Below are positions 1 through 6,957 of a DNA stretch of 36,654 nucleotides, one piece after another. How positions within the stretch are numbered: the first letter of the stretch is position 1; each line of letters opens with the position of its first letter. The translations under genes and the position numbers were made by a program. Under the pieces are notes generated by a model. That model did no database searches, was not told the origin of the DNA, and worked only from the letters and a program-made list of their open reading frames with translations. This DNA comes from XYA12-FULL-58-9 sp001798605. GTDB lineage: Bacteria > Myxococcota > XYA12-FULL-58-9. The stretch covers positions 1-36,654 of the forward strand of contig DAINMX010000041.1 of the NCBI GenBank assembly GCA_036736205.1, given 5' to 3'.

Positions 1-172
1 GTGAGGCATTGACCCAGAGTCGAGAAGACTCGCCCTGCGGGGGGACGCAATTCACCTACGCACAAGCCCAATAGCGGTCTCCGCTACGAAGAATCGAAGG
101 GATCCATTCAATTTTTCGTCCAACGCATCAACATGAGCTGGCTTGAGATTTGCATATTTGATGTGAGAGCAT

Positions 173-178
173 GGAGGT
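173..178 (+). promoter_or_regulatory. Shine-Dalgarno GGAGGT that decides the kinase start
   Basis: GGAGGT lies inside the longest open frame, just after the ATG at 171 and ideally spaced from the in-frame GTG at 183. This favours the shorter protein. Confidence 0.6.
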
Positions 179-182
179 CACG

Positions 183-1889
183 GTGAACGAAAACCAAAAG
201 GCAAGCATACTGGTTGTGGATGATGAGCCGAACAATCTCGCGCTTTTGGAGCGCGTGCTGCACCGCGACTACCAGGTCGATACCGCCGCGTCGGGCGAGG
301 AGGCCCTCGACCTCCTGGAGAAGAAGACGTACGCCGTTGTTCTCTCTGACGAGAAGATGCCGGGCATGTCAGGCGTACAGTTCCTTGCCCAAGTCCTTCG
401 CCGCGCCCCAAACACCGTCCGGATGATTGTGACGGGGTACTCGGACCTTCAATCCACGACAGACGCGATCAACGTCGCGGGCATTTCGGGTTACGTCACA
501 AAACCATTTACCACCGAGCAGCTCCTCGGCGCCATCGCCAAAGCAGTCCAGCTCAGCGATCTAGTCGTTCGCAACTCGGAGCTCGTCAGCCAGCTGAACG
601 AAGCCAATCGCTTGTTGGAGATGAATCTGGCCGACCTCAAGCGTGAGGTGCAAATGGCTCATGCGCACATCATGTTGACTGACCGGATGGCTTCGCTCGG
701 CATCTTGGCGGCTGGCGTGTCGCACGAGATCAACAATCCGCTGACCTTCGTCATGGCCAACCTGAGCTTTATCACCGCAGAATTGGAGGCCGTGGGTCAA
801 GGCGTCAAGAAGCCGTGCTCCTCATGTGGTGTCGCCGACGATGAGAGACGGATTCAGCTGCTCAAGAATTTGGACGAGGTGCAGGCAGTCTTGAACGAGG
901 TGCATGAGGGTACGGGGCGAATCAAAAACATCGTGCGCGACCTAAAGACCTTTGCCCGCCCCTCGTCCAAAGACGACAGTATTGTCGAACTCCGCCCTAT
1001 CATTGAAAGCACCATCAACATGGCCTGGAACGAAATCCGGCACCGCTCACGGCTCATCAAGGATTTCGCCGACGTGCCTTCCGTGAAGGCCAGCGAGACC
1101 AAGCTTGCTCAGGTCTTTCTCAACTTACTGATCAACGCCGCCCATGCGATACCCGAAGGTTTTGCTCAGAAAAACACCATTCGCATCACGACATCAGCCG
1201 AATCTGGAGACCGGGTCGTCGTGGAGGTCCGAGATTCGGGACAGGGTATCGAGCCAGAAAACCTCAGCAGAATCTTCGTGCCCTTTTTTTCGACCAAACA
1301 GGTTGGTGAGGGTACAGGGCTTGGGTTGGCCATTTGCCACGGCATCGTTACGTCTTTGGGCGGAGAGATCACGGCCGAAAGCACCGTGGGGCAAGGGTCT
1401 TGTTTTCGAGTTGTCCTTCCTGCTGCCAGCGCCGATGTGCCTCAAGAGACCAAGGCACCGCTGGCTTCCGTGGCTCACGAACCCCAGCGGTTTCGTATTC
1501 TCATTGTGGATGACGAGGTTGGAATCACGCATGCCTTGCGTCGCCTTTTCTCGACCGACCATGACGTCGTCGCCGCCACATCCGGAGATGAGGCGTTGCG
1601 TCTTCTCTCAGCAGACGAGGAGCCGTTTGATGTAGTCGTGTGCGATCTTCTCATGCCTAACGTGACCGGTATGGATGTTTTCGATAAGGTCACTCGGAAT
1701 GATCCGGCCATGACCAATCGCTTCGTCTTCATGACGGGAAGCGCCTTCACTGCGCGGGCTCGAGGATTCGTGGAGAGAGTGACAAACATCTGCCTGCGCA
1801 AGCCCTTTGACCTGGACGAGGTGAGAAGGACGGTGCTTCACATGGCAGCCATGCAACATCTGCATAAGACTGTCTCTGCCAAACGGTGA
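183..1889 (+). CDS. Hybrid sensor histidine kinase with N- and C-terminal receiver domains
   Basis: Soluble two-component signalling protein. Numbered from the upstream ATG at 171, the order is: receiver 1 (about 12-125; phospho-acceptor D60 in SDEKMPG, T88, K111), a coiled linker, a HisKA dimerisation domain with H185 in SHEINNP, a HATPase_c domain (N322, DSGQG at 355-359, GTGLGL at 381-386), and receiver 2 (about 441-560; D492, K544). No membrane segment is visible, so it probably takes its input through receiver 1 or a partner. Within the dimerisation region is an insert with a CSSC pair (C216, C219), unusual here and possibly redox- or metal-sensitive. I prefer GTG at 183 as start because GGAGGT lies five bases upstream; ATG at 171 has no such site. 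No cognate DNA-binding regulator is adjacent. The family is certain; the signal is unknown. Confidence 0.93.
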   Translation: MNENQKASILVVDDEPNNLALLERVLHRDYQVDTAASGEEALDLLEKKTYAVVLSDEKMPGMSGVQFLAQVLRRAPNTVRMIVTGYSDLQSTTDAINVAGISGYVTKPFTTEQLLGAIAKAVQLSDLVVRNSELVSQLNEANRLLEMNLADLKREVQMAHAHIMLTDRMASLGILAAGVSHEINNPLTFVMANLSFITAELEAVGQGVKKPCSSCGVADDERRIQLLKNLDEVQAVLNEVHEGTGRIKNIVRDLKTFARPSSKDDSIVELRPIIESTINMAWNEIRHRSRLIKDFADVPSVKASETKLAQVFLNLLINAAHAIPEGFAQKNTIRITTSAESGDRVVVEVRDSGQGIEPENLSRIFVPFFSTKQVGEGTGLGLAICHGIVTSLGGEITAESTVGQGSCFRVVLPAASADVPQETKAPLASVAHEPQRFRILIVDDEVGITHALRRLFSTDHDVVAATSGDEALRLLSADEEPFDVVVCDLLMPNVTGMDVFDKVTRNDPAMTNRFVFMTGSAFTARARGFVERVTNICLRKPFDLDEVRRTVLHMAAMQHLHKTVSAKR

Positions 1890-2385
1890 GTCTGCAGAGC
1901 AATATGATCTGCCGTCGTTCTTGACGGGTCGGCGATGACCAGACATCTCCGTCGATTGCCGCCTATGTGTTGGCCTCCCTGCAGCAATTTCGAAAAAGCG
2001 GCGGTTTCGAACGTCAATGTTGCGCTGAGCTATACCTGATAAGGGCTAGAGCGTTTTGCGGATTCTGCTCTACGTATTTGGAGATCGATCGGCAATACAA
2101 ACCGCCTCGCCATCGCAAACCCCGCCCCTCGGGAAAGGGGGTTTTCAGTTCAGACACGATCGCTGCAAGTGCGTCGCGGGCGGTGCGTAGACGGCGTGCC
2201 ACGAGAAAGGCACCGTGGGCGATGGCCCTACTTCGACCAACCTCTGTGTGCTGCTGTGATGACTCGAGCCAACGAATGACGCCAGAAGGCCCAACAAAGA
2301 TGCAATTGGTCTTGTCCTCGATTGTTAATCTAGGCCATTGTCTATTCGCTTGAGATGAAGAGCCAATCTTCATCAGGAGACTCAA
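1890..2385. other. Non-coding stretch without a supported gene
   Basis: About 500 bases between the sensor kinase and the truncated gene at 2386. Open frames occur on both strands, including 123 codons on the minus strand (2014-2385), but none has a convincing ribosome site or a recognisable family pattern. A short inverted repeat (CCGTC/GACGG, about 1911-1927) follows the kinase but has no T tract, so I do not call a terminator. Confidence 0.5.
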
Positions 2386-2682
2386 ATGTCCGTTGCTCTT
2401 TTTCGACTACGCTCCTCCGAATACATCTCTGACGGGAGGCTCGATGAGGCCGAGGCCAATACATTGGTCGACCTCGTTCAGGCAGCGCCTGTGGGTGCGA
2501 AGCGTAAAGCCCTCCTCGAAGAACTCCGCAAATTCGCAGAACAATATGCCGACATGTTTGTTGACGAAACTTCCAGGGCGGTCGTGCAGCGGGCTCTTTG
2601 TCCAGCACCTGCGTATGGTCAGGTAGCCTGCGAGGTCATCCACGAGCTTGCGCGTTTGTTTGCCACGGGGTTTGGGAAATGA
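2386..2682 (+). pseudogene. Truncated small helical protein, 3' end replaced by a transposase remnant
   Basis: The ATG at 2386 has a good ribosome site (AGGAGA, 2375-2380). The first 70 or so residues look like a real acidic helical protein: a 'DGRLDEAEA' segment followed by 'LLEEL' and 'YADMF' resembles the helix-loop repeat seen in many myxobacterial proteins (DG.ls..Ea..L followed by E...L). From about residue 73 on (roughly after 2610) the frame runs antisense to the transposase-like sequence on the other strand, so the last 25 or so codons are probably not native. I infer a gene whose 3' end was lost when a mobile element inserted. The function is unknown. Confidence 0.45.
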
Positions 2683-3015
2683 GAGGGCCTCGATGACATG
2701 CCTCGCGTTGCCAGCTTCGATCCGGTCGCCTTGAGCTTCTGCCCAGTCGCGTGCGTCCTGGGAATGCTCGCCAAAGACGGCATGGGCCACTTCGAAAATG
2801 CGATGTTTGACGTGATAGAGATCTAGAATGAGGAGTGTCTTGACGGGGAGCCACGCCGCGAGCGACCGAATCCAGTCAGAGCCGTCACTGAGAACGACGA
2901 GCAGCTTGGCCCCGTCAAATCGCTCATGAAATCCATGCCCCATTGTTACACGGGAGGACATAATCGCTGAGCTACCACAGTGGACAATACTTTTGTTTGA
3001 CTGCTTCAAAACCAC
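2620..3015 (-). pseudogene. Transposase remnant, ISKra4-like
   Basis: Minus-strand reading from 3015 downwards gives a stretch typical of DDE transposases of the ISKra4 type (ISLre2-like is an alternative): 'VLSDGSDWIR', then 'LILDLYHVKHRIFEVAHAVFG', cut here to its key residues D, D, YH and VA, followed by the A..W...Q...I..G....VI.AL pattern and 'LAGYL'. These are the central catalytic and post-catalytic parts. The N-terminal half is missing, and the C-terminal IGSG-type motif is lost or degraded; the frame continues to 2407, but that part is antisense to the small gene at 2386. No intact terminal inverted repeats or target duplication could be identified. It marks the left border of the RiPP operon and suggests past mobility of this segment. 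Confidence 0.55.
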
Positions 3016-3025
3016 CAGTTAAACT
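2997..3025 (+). promoter_or_regulatory. Candidate sigma70-type promoter of the RiPP operon
   Basis: TTGACT (2997-3002), a 17-base spacer and TAAACT (3020-3025) sit about 50 bases upstream of the first precursor gene. The match is 5/6 and 4/6 to the consensus, with optimal spacing, in a locally AT-rich stretch. It lies at the edge of the transposase remnant, so the operon may use a promoter formed at or near that junction. Confidence 0.5.
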
Positions 3026-3076
3026 GCATAGGTTCTATCGATTTTTATTCAGTAATCAAATGCCAAAGGGGACCCA

Positions 3077-3283
3077 ATGAGCACACCGAAGAAACCAAAG
3101 AAAGAAAAGATTCGCAAGCTGTCAAAGAAGCAAATGGATAAGATTCGGGGCGGAGTTTTGAAATGCTCGGAGACGAGATGCTTATCGGCTGGCAGCATAA
3201 GAACATGCGGCGGTAACTACCCCGGAGCGAGTGTTGATCAGTGCGGTGATTCAACTACTAACACGCTTAGTATGCAGCAGTAA
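3077..3283 (+). CDS. Lanthipeptide-like precursor peptide 1 (Gly-Gly leader)
   Basis: 68-residue peptide. Residues 1-26 form a very Lys-rich leader ending in the 'bacteriocin-type' signature 'RKLSKKQMDKIRGG', the substrate type of C39 peptidases. The predicted core (27-68) has four Cys (30, 35, 44, 56), many Ser/Thr and a 'KCSETRCLSA' start shared with the next gene. It has no hydrophobic signal. AAAGGGG ends a few bases before the ATG. Because a LanC cyclase, a kinase and a probable lyase follow in the same operon, the core Ser/Thr are expected to be phosphorylated, eliminated to Dha/Dhb and joined to Cys as (methyl)lanthionines. A second Gly-Gly (45-46) lies in the core but lacks the upstream helix pattern. 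Ring pattern and activity are unknown. Confidence 0.85.
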   Translation: MSTPKKPKKEKIRKLSKKQMDKIRGGVLKCSETRCLSAGSIRTCGGNYPGASVDQCGDSTTNTLSMQQ

Positions 3284-3318
3284 TCAAGTTTCAAACCTTT
3301 TTTACAAAAGGAGTGGAG

Positions 3319-3513
3319 ATGACAGCTAGAAAACAGAATATGAAGAAAACGGTACGCAAACTAACGAAGAAAGAAATGAACAAAATCCGAGGTGGCCGTG
3401 AAAAATGTATCGACACGCAATGCCTAAGTGCCACCTGTAATATGGAGAGAAGCGAAGACTATTGTAGAAGTGGCGCGGGGAGTACAGATAAGACAGTAAG
3501 TATCGCTCAGTAG
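3319..3513 (+). CDS. Lanthipeptide-like precursor peptide 2 (Gly-Gly leader)
   Basis: Paralogue of the preceding peptide. I choose ATG at 3319 (AAAAGGAG at 3306-3313, five bases upstream) over GTG at 3313. With this start the leader is 26 residues, the same length as in peptide 1, and ends 'VRKLTKKEMNKIRGG'. The 38-residue core has four Cys; it opens 'REKCIDTQCLSA', keeping the KC-x2-T-x-CLSA motif of peptide 1, and ends with the related T-[LV]-S-[MI]-x-Q pattern. The rest of the core diverges (Cys positions and length), as expected for a two-peptide or diversified product. The gene ends 14 bases before the cyclase gene. The predicted fate is the same as for peptide 1. Confidence 0.84.
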   Translation: MTARKQNMKKTVRKLTKKEMNKIRGGREKCIDTQCLSATCNMERSEDYCRSGAGSTDKTVSIAQ

Positions 3514-3527
3514 TAAGAATCTATAAA

Positions 3528-4613
3528 ATGAATGGGAACATTGTTCTCCATGATGATTCTCTTAAACGTTTGTTGATTAAGCAGTGGTCAAGGTCTGTTG
3601 TTTCTTACGGTCTCGCGTACGGTTGGGAAGGAGCGGCGTGGGTAGGTCTTCATTGTGCTCGGAAAAAGTTAGATCTGGTGGGTGAAGACAAGATTCGGAA
3701 AGCTATCCATGTTCGGCTTCAACGTGGCTCTTTCCCGAATAAATACGGTCATTCTAGTGCTTTTATAGGACTACCGGGTCGCGCCATTTTGGTCGCGTTG
3801 GCGGCTCGTGAGGATATCGTTTTTCGTAAGTTTTTTGGCAGCTTGTTTCGTGTTTGGGAGCAATCTAACAAAGAGACCCCTTACGGAGATCTAATGCTTG
3901 GTGCCGCGGGGGCTCTCTTGGCCTGCGCTGAAATTGAAACGCTTTTACCGGGAGTCGTCCCGCAGCGACTAGTAAAAAGTCTGCAAATGCGGACGCTCCA
4001 GGCAACCCGTTCCGAATTAGGGAAGCTATCGAGAGGCGAAAATATCTACTTGGGGTTGGCCCATGGATTGGCCGGTTACCTATTAGCGCTCGAGGCGGCG
4101 CAAACCGTTTTTGGAAAAACTCTGACCTCCTCTTTTAGAGCTAAACTTATTGAAGAAATTGGGGTAATGCGGTTAGAGTGTCCTGGTGGTGCGGCATTGT
4201 GGACCGTATGGTCAAATAGCGACGCCCCCTCCTTTCAAGGGTGGTGTCATGGATCGCCAGGAATAGGTTTGGCCCTTCTTGCAGGTTTTTCAATGACTGG
4301 GCGGCAAGAGTATTGGCAGCTTGCCCATATGGCGCTCAAGGGAGCCTCTATTTATTCGAGTGGTTCGCGTACGTTCTGCTGTGGTGCGATTGGTAAGACC
4401 CAAATTTTCATTGAAGCGTACCGTATTACTAAGGACAAAAGATGGCTTAAAGACGCCACCACAACGGTAACGGGAGACAAATATGGCCGTTGGCATAACC
4501 CACGAAGGCGGGGCTTCCACGATGGCCGACTGGGTGAATTTTACCTGAAAGAGCGCTTTTCAAATCATACTCTTCCGCTGTTGGGCCTCGGGCCACTTTC
4601 CGTACCGTCATGA
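3528..4613 (+). CDS. lanC: LanC-type lanthionine cyclase
   Basis: 361-residue stand-alone alpha/alpha-toroid cyclase that would add Cys thiols to dehydrated Ser/Thr. The repeated Gly-rich motifs of the family are clear: GDLMLGAAG (120-128; D121 matches the catalytic-site Asp of NisC), GLAHGLAG (176-183; H179), WCHGSPGI (239-246; zinc ligand C240) and FCCGAIG (283-289). NisC has Cys-His at the last site; here it is Cys-Cys-Gly (C284, C285), giving a likely three-Cys zinc site as in the ProcM-type group of LanM cyclase domains. The C-terminal 'GFHDGRLGEFYL' and 'LPLLGL' match the usual last repeat, so the protein is full length, although shorter than many LanC. The ribosome site is weak. The stop overlaps the kinase start (ATGA), implying translational coupling. 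Confidence 0.88.
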   Translation: MNGNIVLHDDSLKRLLIKQWSRSVVSYGLAYGWEGAAWVGLHCARKKLDLVGEDKIRKAIHVRLQRGSFPNKYGHSSAFIGLPGRAILVALAAREDIVFRKFFGSLFRVWEQSNKETPYGDLMLGAAGALLACAEIETLLPGVVPQRLVKSLQMRTLQATRSELGKLSRGENIYLGLAHGLAGYLLALEAAQTVFGKTLTSSFRAKLIEEIGVMRLECPGGAALWTVWSNSDAPSFQGWCHGSPGIGLALLAGFSMTGRQEYWQLAHMALKGASIYSSGSRTFCCGAIGKTQIFIEAYRITKDKRWLKDATTTVTGDKYGRWHNPRRRGFHDGRLGEFYLKERFSNHTLPLLGLGPLSVPS

Positions 4614-5455
4614 AACCTCGCCGCCTTCACACCACACTTATTGAAGATAAGGCGCTCTGGCGGCTCGATGATGGTCAATTGGCTTTCGTAAAGATTGCTG
4701 CCTCGAATTCGAGGAATTATGTCAACGATCTGCGCAATAAGTACAATGTTGAAAAGACGTGTCTAGAAGTGCTTAAGGGACTCGCCGTGCCAAAGATTTT
4801 AGATTTTGATCCAACTCAAACCCCGCAATTTAAGGAACAGAAGAATATATTTTGTTTAGCCCAGAGTTTTGCTGGCAAGCACGCGGCCCACGGTCTCAAT
4901 CTTACCATAGACGAACTCGTCGGAGTCTGGATTTTTTTAGTTGAACAAATGGCGGCCTTCAGACGTCATCAGATTCTCTATACTGACTTAAAATGTCACA
5001 ACATTATGGGTCGAACAAATCCTCTACAAGTAACTATCGTAGATTTTGATTATGGCTCCCCGCTTATTTCGGGACAAAAGCATCTTGAACGTTATGGATA
5101 CACACCAGGCAACCAGGCGCCGGAAATAGAGCGAGGCGAAAAACCGACAGAGCAGACCTTAGTATTTGAAAGTGGGCTTCTTCTTTTCCATTTCTTAACC
5201 GACCAAAAACAAGAGATGCTCAAGCATCCGAAGTACGGTTTGTCTCATGCGGTTAGCATTATGAAACGGCTGCGTGTAGACGATTTAATCCCTTTACTCG
5301 TCTCCTGTTTGGAGGAACAACCCCACAAACGCCCGCTTCATTACGAGGAAATTCTCGAAGTAATCAAAGCCACAAAACTGCCTCCTCAAATAAGAAAAAC
5401 GTGGGAACAACTAAAATCTCCCTATATAGATCGTTTAGCCGAGGTTTCACTGTGA
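4610..5455 (+). CDS. Protein-kinase-fold enzyme, probable lanthipeptide precursor kinase
   Basis: 281-residue free-standing kinase. Recognisable elements are 'AFVKIA' (ATP-binding Lys K28), a following helix with E48 or E53 as salt-bridge partner, the catalytic loop 'YTDLKCHN' (D126, K128, N131; Tyr-Thr replace the usual His-Arg), the metal-binding 'VDFDYG' (D145 in the DFG position), 'APE' (170-172) and a late 'HKRP' arginine (R241). These are the residues for phosphotransfer, so it should be active. In class III, IV and V lanthipeptide systems a kinase phosphorylates Ser/Thr of the precursor before elimination; placed between LanC and the probable lyase, this is the most economical role here. 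It overlaps both neighbours by four bases. A regulatory Ser/Thr kinase cannot be excluded from sequence alone. Confidence 0.82.
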   Translation: MKPRRLHTTLIEDKALWRLDDGQLAFVKIAASNSRNYVNDLRNKYNVEKTCLEVLKGLAVPKILDFDPTQTPQFKEQKNIFCLAQSFAGKHAAHGLNLTIDELVGVWIFLVEQMAAFRRHQILYTDLKCHNIMGRTNPLQVTIVDFDYGSPLISGQKHLERYGYTPGNQAPEIERGEKPTEQTLVFESGLLLFHFLTDQKQEMLKHPKYGLSHAVSIMKRLRVDDLIPLLVSCLEEQPHKRPLHYEEILEVIKATKLPPQIRKTWEQLKSPYIDRLAEVSL

Positions 5456-6177
5456 AGCGCAAACTTGAACCTTATATGCTACCCGTTCTCCCTGAATTTA
5501 AATCCGATGTTTTCAAAAAATGCACAGAGAAATATCAATATGGCGTAGAAGCCGCGCTATTTAAGGCAAAAGGTTTCGAGAAAGGTCTGCACGATTGTTG
5601 GGTTTCGTATAGTCCTGAAATCAAAAACAAACGGCGAAGAAAACGCACAGCCACTTGGGTGCCGAAGTTATACGTTTGCGTTGCGGCTGCTTTCTATTGG
5701 CCCACGATACGCCGTCTTATAAATGAATCTAAAAAATTGGAGGTGTTCTGGAAATTCTACATGGCGCCTTCGGGCTACGAACGTCCGGACAAAATTGTTT
5801 TCTACTTTGGATCAGAGGAAGCTTTGAAGCATTTTGTTTCAAAGCTCCGTCCTCATTTACCTCGTAGAGGGTTTCATGATTTACGCCATAGCGCGTCCAC
5901 CGTAGCAATGGGAATTGAGGGGAAAAATCAGCGGGGCGTTTTTGTGGGCATTGACCCCCCCGTCAAGGAAAGCTGGAGAATATACCGTTCTCTTTGCTCT
6001 GCATGGGCCGATCTAAATTACGAATATATCAAACAACTACGTGGCGGAAGAAAACGCTGGTTCGAGCGAATGAATTTGTCCCTTACGCATGAGGGCCCAC
6101 ATACCTTGACTCCCCCACTCAAAAACACGCGCTATATCAGACACTATTGGGACATGATCAACACGTTTTCAGAATAA
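5452..6177 (+). CDS. Probable phospho-Ser/Thr lyase of the lanthipeptide system (HopA1-like)
   Basis: 241 residues from GTG 5452, which overlaps the kinase stop (GTGA); a longer frame from GTG 5401 would run deep into the kinase gene. Basic, soluble, no signal peptide. The central part (about 71-190) has the pattern I associate with HopA1-type lyases and more loosely with LanKC/LanL lyase domains: 'FYWPTIRRL', 'FWKFYMAP' (99-106), 'ERPDKIVFYF' (110-119), then 'RGVFVGIDPP' (161-170) and 'YRSLCSAWA'. In class V lanthipeptide synthesis a stand-alone HopA1-like protein removes phosphate from pSer/pThr to give Dha/Dhb. The operon otherwise lacks this activity, which supports the call. The similarity is by eye and remote, so another tailoring role is possible. 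Confidence 0.6.
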   Translation: MKRKLEPYMLPVLPEFKSDVFKKCTEKYQYGVEAALFKAKGFEKGLHDCWVSYSPEIKNKRRRKRTATWVPKLYVCVAAAFYWPTIRRLINESKKLEVFWKFYMAPSGYERPDKIVFYFGSEEALKHFVSKLRPHLPRRGFHDLRHSASTVAMGIEGKNQRGVFVGIDPPVKESWRIYRSLCSAWADLNYEYIKQLRGGRKRWFERMNLSLTHEGPHTLTPPLKNTRYIRHYWDMINTFSE

Positions 6178-6306
6178 TCTGTTACCGGCACGTAGGTGGG
6201 ACAAAGGCCGGATGGTTTATGGAAGTATCCATTTTCGATAACAATCGTCGACTCTCCGCCTAGCTACTCTTCTCCAGCCTTGAAAGAACATCCCGACGCT
6301 GGTGGG

Positions 6307-6860
6307 ATGAGGACGACAAGGAAGCGCGCTCGCAAGAGGTGTAATGAGTGTCGTCGATGGTTCGTACCATCCAGGACCGCGACACGCTCCCAAAGAACAT
6401 GCTCGCGATGGTGTCGAGAGAAACGGCAACGAAAGCTGTCCAAGCGGCGACGCCAGCGTGACCTCGAGGGATATCGGGCTGACGAACGTCAACGCCAGTC
6501 CGATTTCCGGAAACATCGATGCGAACAGGCTGATGAGGCGACCAAAGATCCTCAGGTGTCACGACACCACCTTGTCTTTGCAGACTGCTGATTTAAGGGA
6601 CGAAATCGTCGAAAGTTGGGACAGGCAGATCGAGCTGTCACGCGCCAGGTTCGAGCGGCGCATCGGCCACCTGCTTGGCCGAGCGGGTCGTAAGCTGGGA
6701 CAAACTGGGACAGATATTGTCGACTGTCACGCATGTGGACGCGAACTCCGCCCCCGCAATCCACCCCGCAACCGACATGCCGAGTACAGCCGACGTTCAG
6801 CACAAGCCGATTCCGGCGGACATCCGCGAAGCCCTCGGCGGTATCTTTGGCCGTGACGAG
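6307..6860 (+). pseudogene. Frameshifted zinc-finger/basic protein, probably mobile-element associated
   Basis: From ATG 6307 the frame encodes a basic protein with 'RCNECRRWFVPS' and 'QRTCSRWCREKRQRK', a C-x2-C ... C-x3-C treble-clef-like finger followed by Arg-rich helices ending 'RQSDFRKHR'. I know this layout from a common small hypothetical family of myxobacterial genomes, often near transposases. The frame stops at 6591, but a second frame continues the protein-like sequence directly ('LRDEIVESWDRQIELSRARFERR', shown by its core WDRQ and SRARFERR, to about 6690). I infer a single-base indel near 6560 that split one gene. After about 6700 to 6860 only doubtful codons remain. It marks the right border of the RiPP operon. 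Confidence 0.45.
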
Positions 6861-6957
6861 TTCTGAGTTCCGTGCCCCACACGCTCTCTCGAGCCCCGCA
6901 ACCCGAACTACGAACAAGCTCTTGGGCGGCACAATCTCTGTCACATCCGATAGTCAT

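Noticed and set aside
171..1889. The hybrid kinase as dedicated regulator of the RiPP cluster
   Set aside because: Separated from the operon by a truncated gene and a transposase remnant, with no DNA-binding partner; nothing in the sequence links them.
2014..2385. 123-codon minus-strand frame as a gene or as the transposase C-terminus
   Set aside because: No ribosome site, no recognisable motif and not in register with the expected end of an ISKra4-like transposase.
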